The notes under the pieces were generated by a model. It saw only the letters and a program-made list of their open reading frames with translations, had not been told where the DNA came from and ran no database searches. This document shows positions 1 to 7,302 of a stretch of DNA of 64,000 nucleotides, piece after piece. This DNA comes from Nocardia nova (GTDB taxonomy: Bacteria; Actinomycetota; Actinomycetes; Mycobacteriales; Mycobacteriaceae). The position numbers were made by a program, and so were the translations under genes. The first letter of the stretch is position 1. Each line of letters begins with the position of its first letter. The DNA lies in NCBI RefSeq assembly GCF_002933465.1, contig NZ_PSZE01000010.1, forward strand, positions 62,001 to 126,000. Direction: 5' to 3'.

Positions 1-1
1 G

Positions 2-661
2 GATCACGGATGGATCAGGCCCGCCGACAACCCCGCCCGCCAACTCCCGTTCCCTGCACGCCGCAAGTCACACCGCTACGCCATTCCCTAGGACCGAGTC
101 GCCGAGATCTGCGCAGTCGCCACCACCACCGGCGACGACCCCGGGCTGGACGCCTTGCTCCTCCGACTACACCTCGAAACCGCATGTCGCCGTAGCGGAG
201 CTCTCAGCTTGCGCCCCCATGACCTCGACGTGGCCCAGTGCCTGATCTACCTCCGCGAGAAGGACGGAACCGACCGCTGGCAACCGGTCTCACCGACGCT
301 GATGAACCACCTCGTCGCCCACGGCCTCGAACGCGGCAGTCCGCAATCCGGGCAGCTACTGCGCTACCGAAACGGAAAACCGATCACCCACCGCAGATAC
401 GACCACCTCTGGAACCGCATCGGCCAGGAGCTCTTCTGGGTCGCCACGCAAGGCGTGACCATCCATTGGCTACGCCACACTACCCCGACCTGGGTAGAAC
501 GCACTTTTAGCTATGCCGTTGCTCGCGAATACGCCGGGCACTCCGGCAAGAACGGCGGTACCACCGCAACGTACGTGAAGGCCAACCTCCACGAAGTCGC
601 GGCAGCGCTGTCTGTCCTGACCGGCGAACCCCACCCGTTGGCTGCGCAAAAAGCAGATTAG
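2..661 (+). pseudogene. tyrosine recombinase (phage integrase) with in-frame stop, 5' end outside window
   Basis: The frame encodes the catalytic half of a tyrosine recombinase. It shows an ETACRRSGALSL segment with the first catalytic Arg, then HWLRHTT (the H-x-L-R-H box), YAGHS and a late TYVKA that would carry the nucleophilic Tyr. The same frame is open back to the window edge and reads family-like sequence (NPARQLPF, then SHRYAIP), but a TAG at 89-91 splits it and no good start with a ribosome site follows. I therefore call it a broken gene rather than a short enzyme. It and the next feature are the decayed recombination genes at the edge of the accessory island. A sequencing error at position 89 would restore the frame. 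Confidence 0.75.
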
Positions 662-702
662 AGGTCTCAAAGCACTCCGCCAGGAAGCGTCCGCTGCCCG
701 GC

Positions 703-1510
703 TTGGCAGACCGTTCGGTCGGGTCTCGTATTGTTGACGTCAAGCTTCTGGCGTGGTTGCGGACACGCGACCGGAGCCTGCGGTCGTGCACCCAGAACGA
801 CATCGATGTGTGGTGCACGCAGAGCGGCCATATGCCTCGCCGTGCGCGCCACTTCCTCACGTGGTGTAGCAACGGCGGTCATACCGCCCGTTTGGTCGTC
901 GCGGCGCTGGCCAAACCTGACCATCGGGTCGTTTTCGGTGACGACGAGCACCGCTAGAAGCTGGCGCAGCGACTGCTGCACGACCACAGCCTCCCAACCG
1001 TCGACCGCGTTGCAGGCCTGCCCATTCGTGCTCTAGGGGCAGACCGCCGCCCGGATCGTGTGTCTTCCCATCGGCAACGTCACTCACCCCGCCGGCCGAG
1101 TAGGGCTGCGACTCGGCCGCCAATCCCTGATCACCCCGGACTCGCTCGATGGGCTGCTGATCGAGTTGGTTGCCACCCGCCGGGGCAAGGCCTCACTTGA
1201 CCTCGACGGCGACCGCAACCGCTGGCTGTTTCCTGGCGGGCTGCCCGGCACTGCGATCCACCCGACTACGCTGGCGGCCCGGCTTCGTCGCCTGGGCGTT
1301 CCTAGCCGCACCGGACGCAACACCGCACTGGCCGATCACGCCGCCGTCCTGCCCGCCAAGGTGCTCAGCGACCTGCTCGGACTGTCGGTCACCGCCGCGA
1401 TCCGGTGGGGCAAACTTGCCGACATCAGCGGCGACACCTGCGCCGCCGGACTCACCCGCCGTCGCGCCGCCAAGCCGACCTCCCAGCAGCCCCAGATGGT
1501 TCAGGATTAG
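703..1510 (+). pseudogene. degenerate site-specific integrase, stop codon plus frameshift
   Basis: Two frames join to give one actinobacterial integrase-like protein. The first frame (703-957) reads LLAWLRTRDRSLRSC and RHFLTWCSNGGHTARL, which resembles the N-terminal core-binding part. It stops at a TAG (955-957), continues in the same frame as LAQRLLHDHSLPTVDRVAGL, and then shifts by one base near 1035. From there ARIVCLPIGNVTHPAGRV leads to WLFPGGLPGTAIHPTTLAARL, typical of the C-terminal half of this family. At least two lesions make function unlikely. The family assignment is from recognition of the pattern and was not searched. Confidence 0.7.
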
Positions 1511-1513
1511 ATG

Positions 1514-1533
1514 AATACACCGAAATCTGTATT
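1514..1533. promoter_or_regulatory. inverted repeat overlapping a -10 box upstream of the CmtR-like gene
   Basis: AATACA (1514-1519) and TGTATT (1528-1533) are perfect inverted arms with an 8-base spacer. A TATTAT box at 1530-1535 overlaps the right arm and lies 6 bases before the GTG start at 1542, which suggests a nearly leaderless transcript. This is the expected place for the autoregulatory operator of an ArsR/SmtB metal sensor. Confidence 0.6.
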
Positions 1534-1541
1534 ATCTGGTT

Positions 1542-1871
1542 GTGGAAGCCGTTTTGCAGCGTGACGCGTTGGCCCGGTTCGGGCATGCGTTGTCGGACGC
1601 GACTCGTACCCAGATCCTGCTGAGCCTGCGCACCGGCCCGGCCTATCCCTCCGATATGGCGGAGCGGATCGGGGTGACGCGGCAGATCCTGTCCAACCAT
1701 CTGGCCTGCCTGCGTGGGTGCGGTCTGGTCGTCGCTGTTCCGGAAGGGCGACGCAGCCGCTACGAACTCGCTGATCCACGGATCGCTGCTGCGCTGACCG
1801 ATCTGCTCGGACTGGTGCTGGCCGTCGACCCGGCCTGCTGCCCGGACGCTGCGACCGAGGGGTGCTGCTGA
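1542..1871 (+). CDS. cmtR: ArsR/SmtB-family metal sensor, CmtR-like
   Basis: A 109-residue winged-helix repressor that should release DNA when it binds a soft metal such as Cd(II) or Pb(II). The recognition-helix region reads TRQILSNHLACLRGCGLVV. Cys56 and Cys60 of CLRGC match the metal ligands of mycobacterial CmtR (Cys57 and Cys61), and the C-terminal Cys99-Cys100 fits its third ligand (Cys102). A further CC ends the protein. The start is GTG at 1542, just behind a -10 box. Its TGA overlaps the ATG of the CDF transporter (TGATG), so the two are translationally coupled and the transporter is the probable target. The family is clear. The exact metal is inferred from the cysteines. Confidence 0.82.
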   Translation: MEAVLQRDALARFGHALSDATRTQILLSLRTGPAYPSDMAERIGVTRQILSNHLACLRGCGLVVAVPEGRRSRYELADPRIAAALTDLLGLVLAVDPACCPDAATEGCC

Positions 1872-2578
1872 TGTCGGTGCCGCTGGGTATGCCCTCGCCC
1901 GCACCCGCCGTGCCGAGTGCCGAGCGGCGGGCGTTGCTGGCGCGGCGGATCCGCTGGTTCGTGGCGGCGACGATCTCTTACAACGTCGTCGAGGCGGTCA
2001 TCGCGCTGACCGAGGGCAATCGGGCGTCGTCGACTGCGTTGATCGGGTTCGGGCTGGACTCGGTGATCGAGGTGTCCTCGGCGGCTGCGGTCGCCTGGCA
2101 GTTCGCCGGCCACGACCCCGAGGCGCGGGAAAAGATCGCGCTGCGGATCATCGCGTTCTCCTTCTTCGCGCTCGCGATTTACGTCGCCATCGATTCCGTT
2201 CGTGGTCTGCTCGGGATCGGTGAAGCTCAGCACTCGCCGATCGGGATCGGTTTGGCCGCAGCCAGTCTGGTCGTCATGCCGGTGCTGTCGTATGCCCAGC
2301 GCCGTACCGGACGCGAGCTCGGCTCCGCGTCCGCTGTCGCCGATTCCAAACAAACCCTGCTATGCACCTACCTGTCCGCGGTGCTGCTGGCCGGGCTGCT
2401 GCTCAACGCCCTGTTGGGGTGGTCGTGGGCCGACCCGATCGCAGCCCTGGTCATCGCCGCCATCGCCGTGCGCGAAGGCGTCAACGCCTGGCACGGCGAG
2501 ACCTGCTGCCCGACACCGACCACACTCGGCCCCGACACCCGACAGAGCGGGCACGACTGCGACTGCTGCGAGGACTGA
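1871..2578 (+). CDS. cation diffusion facilitator-type metal transporter
   Basis: A 235-residue membrane protein with about six hydrophobic segments and CDF signatures: FGLDSVIE in the second helix, ADSKQT before the fifth and WADPIAAL in the sixth. It lacks the usual cytosolic domain. Instead it ends in a Cys/His-rich tail (ETCCPT, then HDCDCCED) that could bind metal. The ATG at 1871 overlaps the stop of the CmtR-like sensor. A GTG at 1862 is an alternative start. It probably exports divalent soft metal ions from the cytoplasm under control of the upstream sensor. The specificity is not shown by the sequence. Confidence 0.78.
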   Translation: MSVPLGMPSPAPAVPSAERRALLARRIRWFVAATISYNVVEAVIALTEGNRASSTALIGFGLDSVIEVSSAAAVAWQFAGHDPEAREKIALRIIAFSFFALAIYVAIDSVRGLLGIGEAQHSPIGIGLAAASLVVMPVLSYAQRRTGRELGSASAVADSKQTLLCTYLSAVLLAGLLLNALLGWSWADPIAALVIAAIAVREGVNAWHGETCCPTPTTLGPDTRQSGHDCDCCED

Positions 2579-2610
2579 CCCCCGCACGCCTACCGAAAGG
2601 CCGACCTGTC

Positions 2611-2955
2611 ATGTCTGCCGGCACCGGCATCAAAAACCTCTACCAACGCGAAATGTCGGCAGCCCGTACTGCTGTCGACCTCCAGCAGCGTTGGGCGCAT
2701 CTGGAACGCGCGCACATCGTCTCCCAGCCCTGCCCTTGGCTGCACACCCACAACCACATCGCGATGTTCGCCCAAGCGGTAGCCCAACGTGACCGCCGTG
2801 AAGCGCTGGGCCAGATCGTGCGCATCATCGTCGCCTCCCCCGGGTCGCTGGCCGGGAAAGCCCCGCAGGGCAACACCGGTCGCGCCGCAGTCGGCCTGCG
2901 CACACCTATGCCCGTGCCCGCCGACCTGGCCTCCGACATCGCCCACGCCGTGTGA
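2611..2955 (+). CDS. DUF3703 family protein
   Basis: A 114-residue soluble protein starting at ATG 2611, 32 bases after the CDF gene and preceded by GAAAGG. It has the pattern of DUF3703: an N-terminal helix with QRWAHLERAHIVSQP, then HTHNHIAMFAQAVAQRD, QRDRREALGQIVRI and the C-terminal GNTGRAAVGLRTPMPVP. The His-rich HTHNH stretch may bind metal, but that is a guess. Members often lie next to metal or mercury resistance genes, and the position after the CmtR-CDF pair agrees with that. The biochemical role is unknown. Confidence 0.7.
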   Translation: MSAGTGIKNLYQREMSAARTAVDLQQRWAHLERAHIVSQPCPWLHTHNHIAMFAQAVAQRDRREALGQIVRIIVASPGSLAGKAPQGNTGRAAVGLRTPMPVPADLASDIAHAV

Positions 2956-3187
2956 GAGACCGGATCCGATGATCAAGGTGTGGTGGGGTTTCCGGTTTGC
3001 GTGCCGCAACCCGGAAGGTCAGTCCACCACGTCCGGTGCGGGCGAGTGATTCGATAACGAAACCCGCGTCGCGCAGTAGGGCCGCGGGTCGCGGGTCAGG
3101 TGGTCGGCCGCAAGTCGCACCATGATCGGTTCGACCACCCGCATCGCCGTGGCCGCGAACCGGTTAGTTCGAGGATTCGCCGATGCG

Positions 3188-4060
3188 TCACAGGGTTTGG
3201 GCGGCATAGACAACAGCCGTCGCCATGGCCAGGCCGCCGAGGGTCACGCGCAGCCCGCGGTCCGAAAGCAGTGGTTGCAGGTGTGCCCCGAGGTATCCGC
3301 CGACAAGCCCGCCCGCACCGCAACTCAGGCCGCCGACGACCCAGTCCGGTGCGATGCCCGCATCGCCTGTCGCCAGGGCGATGACCAGGTAGGTGGCCGC
3401 ACCCGCGACCGAGGTCACCAGCGTCGAGGTCAGCGCCGCCGGCGCGATCTCGGCGAGTGGGGCACCGCGAGCGACCAGGACTGGGCTCAGCAGCGAACCA
3501 CCGCCGATCCCGTAGATCCCACCCACCACTCCGACCACCAGCGCGATCGCGGCTGTGAACAGGGTCGATGGGCGTGGTCTGCGGGCGCGGTCTCGCGAGG
3601 CTGTGCGCAGGCACAACCACGCTCCCAACGGGAACAGCAGGGTCGCAGCGATGACCTTGAACACGCCGGCGCTGGGGAGCAGGAACACGCGGATGATCGC
3701 GCCTGCGACAACTCCGGGCAGGGTGCCGATCAGCAAGAGACGAGTCAGTGGACTGCGCAACGAGCCCCGGCGGCGGAAGCGAACGAGTGCCCCCGGGATG
3801 GACACCACGTTGAACAACAGGTTCGTCGGTGTCACAGCAGGACTCGGCACACCGAGCACGCTGATCTGGACCGGCAGCAGGAACACCGCGCCGGAAACAC
3901 CGACCGGGGTGGTCAATACCGCGACCGTCAACCCGACCGCGACCCCACCACCACACCCGGTCCCGTCAGCGGAACCATCCCGGCAGCCTCCCCAGATCGC
4001 ACACCGGGCCTCGCGAATGTGCGGCATTCGGCATGCCGGTGCTTTCCGAACGCGCTGCAA
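3188..4060 (-). CDS. TauE/SafE-family sulfite or organosulfur exporter
   Basis: An integral membrane protein of up to 290 residues. It has the duplicated TauE/SafE arrangement: TTPVGVSGAVFLLPVQ near the first helix and GVVGGIYGIGGGSLLSPVL in the middle, each opening a bundle of hydrophobic helices. The first 30 or so residues upstream of VAVGLTVAVL are Arg/Cys-rich and unlike a membrane N-terminus, so the true start may lie inside, for example the Met at about 4027. The family moves sulfite, sulfoacetate and similar anions. Close by are MsrA, an ArsR-rhodanese regulator, DsrE and an SQR-like enzyme, which supports a sulfur role. The substrate remains inferred. Confidence 0.75.
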   Translation of the reverse strand: MQRVRKAPACRMPHIREARCAIWGGCRDGSADGTGCGGGVAVGLTVAVLTTPVGVSGAVFLLPVQISVLGVPSPAVTPTNLLFNVVSIPGALVRFRRRGSLRSPLTRLLLIGTLPGVVAGAIIRVFLLPSAGVFKVIAATLLFPLGAWLCLRTASRDRARRPRPSTLFTAAIALVVGVVGGIYGIGGGSLLSPVLVARGAPLAEIAPAALTSTLVTSVAGAATYLVIALATGDAGIAPDWVVGGLSCGAGGLVGGYLGAHLQPLLSDRGLRVTLGGLAMATAVVYAAQTL

Positions 4061-4235
4061 CCCGACCAGCTACCGGCTCACCTCGAGAGGCGGATCCGGA
4101 CTCGGCGCGCGAGCGGAATGGGGGCGACGGACATCGGACACCGCGCCCGTGGGTGGCGTCCGGCCGCCCTGCCCCTTTCGAGTTCGGTTGCGCTCGCACG
4201 ACAGTGGGCATGACCCGCAGCGTGTGACCGTGCTG

Positions 4236-4757
4236 TCAGCGGAGGTAGTCGGTGAATCGTTTGCGTACTTTGAGGACTTTCGGCTGGGTTACTGCGAGGC
4301 AGTAGCCCTCTTCGGGGTTGCGGGCGAAGAAGTTCTGGTGTTCGTCCTCGGCGCGGTGGAAGGTGCCCATCGGGGTGATCTCGGTGACGATGCGTGCGTC
4401 CCACCAGTGGGCGGCTCGGTCGGCGGCGGCCTGGAACAGTGCGCGTTGCGCTGGGTCGCGGTGGAACATCGCGGATCGGTACTGGGTTCCGATGTCGTCG
4501 CCTTGGCGGTTGAGTTGTGTCGGGTCGTGCAGGGTGAAGTAGGCGTCGAGGATGATCTCGGGCGGGATGATCGTCTCGTCGAAGGTGACCGCGACGGCCT
4601 GGGCGTGTCCGGTGTCGCCGGTGCTCACCCGTTCGTAGGTCGGGTCGGGATCGGTGCCGCCGGTGTATCCGGACACCACGTCGGTCACCCCGCGCAGGCT
4701 CCGATACACCGCGTCCAGACACCAGAAACATCCCCCGGCCAACACGAAAGTCTCCAC
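4236..4757 (-). CDS. msrA: peptide-methionine (S)-S-oxide reductase MsrA
   Basis: This 173-residue enzyme reduces the S-epimer of methionine sulfoxide in proteins. The catalytic GCFWC motif lies at residues 9-13, with the nucleophile at Cys10. Further family blocks are SGYTGG, GHAQAV and RSAMFHRDPAQ, and a later Cys sits in EEGYCLAV. Length and start (METFVLAGGCFWC) are normal. It runs in the same direction as the TauE gene and the ArsR-rhodanese gene but with gaps of over 100 bases, so it is probably transcribed on its own. It fits the oxidative and sulfur stress theme of this island. Confidence 0.92.
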   Translation of the reverse strand: METFVLAGGCFWCLDAVYRSLRGVTDVVSGYTGGTDPDPTYERVSTGDTGHAQAVAVTFDETIIPPEIILDAYFTLHDPTQLNRQGDDIGTQYRSAMFHRDPAQRALFQAAADRAAHWWDARIVTEITPMGTFHRAEDEHQNFFARNPEEGYCLAVTQPKVLKVRKRFTDYLR

Positions 4758-4903
4758 GACCGTCGATGCTAGGAACCAGCCGCAGGGCTGGGGAGGGCTA
4801 CGATCACCTCGATTCCAACCCTCGCCCCTGCCTCATCCCAGGTGACCGTCGACACGATTACGTGTCCCCGGGGCGGTGGGTGACCGGTGCGCGTTTCGCA
4901 CTG

Positions 4904-5569
4904 TCAGGCGGGTTGGGTGGTGACCGGTAGTCCGGCGAGTGCCCATTCGAGCATGCCCTGGTCGAGTCGTTTGATGTCGTGGCCTGCGTTGTGGGCGATG
5001 CGGACCGCGTCGGGGGCCATGACGCAGAACTGTCCGCGGCAGTAGGCGACGATGTCGCGGCCGGTGGGGAGTTCGGCGAGGCGGTCGGCGAGTTCGCCGA
5101 CGGGGATGTTGATGGCGCCGGGGATGTGCCCGGCTTCGTATTCCTCGTGGGGTCGCACGTCGATGAGGGTGACCTCGCCGCTGTCGCGGCGGCGCAGCAG
5201 TTCCTCGCGAGTGATGGCGTCGTCGGGTGAGCCGAGGACGTCGGCGGCGGCGCGGGCGACATCGGCGAGGTGGGCGTCGGCGACGGTTTGCACCAGAGCG
5301 AACAGTTGCGCGACATCGGCCCCGGCGAGGCGGTAGTACTGGCGGGTGCCCTCGCGGCGCGCTTCGACCAGCCCGCCGGTTTTCAGTGTTTGCAGGTTCG
5401 CCGAGGCGGTGGTCAGGTTCATCCCGGTCGCGGTCGCGATCGCCTCGACGGTGCGCTCACCCTGGGCGAGCAGGTCGAGGATCTGCAGGCGGCGCCCGTT
5501 GCCGAGCGCTTTGCCGACGCGGGCGATCTCGTCGAAGAGGGCGGCTTTACGGCCGGACAGCTCACTCAC
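4904..5569 (-). CDS. ArsR-family repressor fused to a rhodanese domain
   Basis: A 221-residue fusion. Residues 1-100 form an ArsR winged helix (GNGRRLQILDLLAQGERTVE, then MNLTTASANLQTLKTGGLVE) that contains no cysteine. Residues 115-215 form a rhodanese domain with DVRPHEEYEAGHIPGAINIP and the active loop YCRGQFC (Cys177 and Cys182). The GTG at 5569 is preferred over the ATG at 5623 because GGAG lies 8 bases before it and the longer version would run through the palindrome cluster at 5584-5620. With the only cysteines in the rhodanese part, a persulfide on Cys177 could be the signal. The divergent dsrE and SQR-like genes are the obvious targets. The signal is inferred. Confidence 0.85.
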   Translation of the reverse strand: MSELSGRKAALFDEIARVGKALGNGRRLQILDLLAQGERTVEAIATATGMNLTTASANLQTLKTGGLVEARREGTRQYYRLAGADVAQLFALVQTVADAHLADVARAAADVLGSPDDAITREELLRRRDSGEVTLIDVRPHEEYEAGHIPGAINIPVGELADRLAELPTGRDIVAYCRGQFCVMAPDAVRIAHNAGHDIKRLDQGMLEWALAGLPVTTQPA

Positions 5570-5583
5570 GGTTGCTTCTCCAC

Positions 5584-5620
5584 TATTCCTTGGAATACCG
5601 TATTCCATAATTCTATGGAA
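5584..5620. promoter_or_regulatory. cluster of overlapping palindromes between arsR-rhodanese and dsrE
   Basis: TATTCCTTGGAATA (5584-5597) is a perfect 14-base palindrome. Its right half, GGAATA, is also the left arm of GGAATA-CCG-TATTCC (5592-5606). TTCCAT and ATGGAA (5603-5608, 5615-5620) form a third inverted repeat. The shared TATTCC half-site indicates stepwise binding of a dimeric regulator, most simply the ArsR-rhodanese protein starting 15 bases away. Confidence 0.65.
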
Positions 5621-5691
5621 CAACGTTTCAGCTGTCGATTGTATTCGCCACCCCTCGAGCTGACCGGTGGTGGCGCGACCGGGAGGTCACC

Positions 5692-6039
5692 GTGAACTAT
5701 CTGTTCGTTCTGCACGATCCGCCCTACGGCACCGAACGCACCTACAACGGCATCCGCTGGGCCCGGCAGCTGCTCGATGCCGGGCACGCGGTGCGGGTGT
5801 TCAACTTCGCCGACGCCGTCATTTCCGTCACCGCCGGTCAGAAGGTGCCCAATGGGTTCTACAACCTGGCCAAGATGACCACCGCGTTGACCGGCAAGGG
5901 TGGGGAGATCGGCAACTGCGGGGCGTGTATGGACGCCCGCGGGATGAGCGAGGACCAGCTGATCGACGGAGCGCACCGTTCGTCGATGGCGGAGCTGGCC
6001 GAATGGACCGCCTGGGCCGACCAGGTCATCAACGTCTGA
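5692..6039 (+). CDS. DsrE-family sulfur-relay protein
   Basis: A 115-residue alpha/beta protein of the DsrE/DsrF-like family, whose members carry persulfide sulfur on conserved cysteines. It begins MNYLFVLHDPPYGTERTYNG and has GNCGACMDARGM with Cys76 and Cys79. The GTG start at 5692 has a good GGGAGG site. It is the first gene of a plus-strand set with the SQR-like flavoprotein 19 bases downstream, so the pair could pass sulfur from sulfide oxidation to a carrier. Control by the divergent ArsR-rhodanese repressor is inferred from the shared intergenic palindromes. Confidence 0.8.
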   Translation: MNYLFVLHDPPYGTERTYNGIRWARQLLDAGHAVRVFNFADAVISVTAGQKVPNGFYNLAKMTTALTGKGGEIGNCGACMDARGMSEDQLIDGAHRSSMAELAEWTAWADQVINV

Positions 6040-6058
6040 ACACGAAAGGCACGAAGTG

Positions 6059-7234
6059 ATGAGTAGAACCACTGTGGTGCTCGGCGCGGGAGTGGGCGGG
6101 CTGACCGCCGCCGCCGAACTACGCGAAATCCTTCCCGGCACAGATCGAGTCGTGCTGATCGACCGCACATTCCAGAGCAGCCTGGGGTTGTCGATGCTGT
6201 GGGTGCTGCGCGGCTGGCGCACCCCGCAACAAGCCACCATGCAGCCGGAGACGAAAGCGCTGACCGGGGTCGAGTTGATCACCGGCGAGGTCGAGGCCAT
6301 CGACACCACCGCCCGCACCGTGAACTACGGCCACGGTGGATCGATCGGTTACGACGCGCTGGTGATCGCGCTCGGCGCGCAGCTGGATCCGGCCCAGCTG
6401 CCGGGCTTGCCACAGGCCCTCGATGCCGGAGTCGCGGGCCAGTTCTACAGCGTCGACACCGCCGCCGATCTGCATCACCGCATCGAGGAGATGGAGTCGG
6501 GGCGGGTGCTGGTGCTGGTGGCGGCGGTACCGTTCAAATGCCCAGCCGCTCCGTTCGAGGCCGCGTTCCTGATCGCCGACCAGCTCGGCGACCGCCACGC
6601 CACCGGCGCGGTATCGGTGGACGTGTTCACTCCGGACCCGCTGCCGATGCCGGTCGCGGGGCCTGCGGTCGGTAACGCCCTGGTGGAGATGATGGGAGCC
6701 AAGAACATCGGGTTCCACGGGCAGATGCCGGCCACCGCCGTGGATCCCGATGCGCGGGCGGTGGAATTCGCCGACGGCACACGCGAGTCGTTCGACCTGC
6801 TCGCGGTCGTGCCCCCGCACGCGCCGGGTGCGGCGCTGGCCTCGACCGGTCTGGGGCCTGCGGGCTGGATTCCGGTGGATCCGGCGACCCTGGCCACGGC
6901 GGCCGAGGGGGTGTTCGCGGTCGGTGATGCCACCGCGTTGATGCTGGCCAACGGCAAACCGCTGCCCAAGGCCGCGATCTTCGCCGAAGAGGAAGGCCGC
7001 GTCGCCGCCCACCAGGCGGCCCGCTTCCTGGGATACGACGCCCCCGATACCCGATTCACCGGCCACGGCGCCTGCTACGTCGAACTCGGCGACGGCCTGG
7101 CCGCCAAGGGCGAAGGCGACTTCCTGGCCACCCCCGCACCCCAGGTCACCCTCCACGCCCCGTCGGCCGCCTACCACCAGGAAAAAGAGCAGCAGGAACG
7201 CGACTGGCTCGACCGCTGGACCACCCCAGCCTGA
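6059..7234 (+). CDS. FAD-dependent sulfide:quinone oxidoreductase-like protein
   Basis: A 391-residue flavoprotein of the SQR/flavocytochrome c sulfide dehydrogenase type. The FAD motif VLGAGVGGLTAA lies at residues 7-18 and the second FAD motif reads VFAVGDATAL. Cys161 in VPFKCPAAPFEAAF matches the conserved redox Cys, and a second lies in HGACYVEL near the C-terminus. The first of the three SQR cysteines is not visible. ATG 6059 and GTG 6056 both fit the GAAAGG site. No C-terminal membrane anchor is obvious. It would oxidise sulfide or a persulfide and pass electrons to quinone or another acceptor. It follows dsrE in the same transcript. Confidence 0.75.
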   Translation: MSRTTVVLGAGVGGLTAAAELREILPGTDRVVLIDRTFQSSLGLSMLWVLRGWRTPQQATMQPETKALTGVELITGEVEAIDTTARTVNYGHGGSIGYDALVIALGAQLDPAQLPGLPQALDAGVAGQFYSVDTAADLHHRIEEMESGRVLVLVAAVPFKCPAAPFEAAFLIADQLGDRHATGAVSVDVFTPDPLPMPVAGPAVGNALVEMMGAKNIGFHGQMPATAVDPDARAVEFADGTRESFDLLAVVPPHAPGAALASTGLGPAGWIPVDPATLATAAEGVFAVGDATALMLANGKPLPKAAIFAEEEGRVAAHQAARFLGYDAPDTRFTGHGACYVELGDGLAAKGEGDFLATPAPQVTLHAPSAAYHQEKEQQERDWLDRWTTPA

Positions 7235-7246
7235 CCTCCCACCTCA

Positions 7247-7276
7247 CCCGCGCGCATCCTCACCGGGACGCGCGGG
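7247..7276. terminator. GC-rich hairpin between the SQR-like and MFS genes
   Basis: CCCGCGCG (7247-7254) pairs with CGCGCGGG (7269-7276) across a 14-base loop. No T-run follows. It may attenuate transcription into the MFS gene or be incidental in GC-rich DNA. Confidence 0.35.
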
Positions 7277-7302
7277 ACGGCACTGCTGGAGAACACCTTC
7301 CG

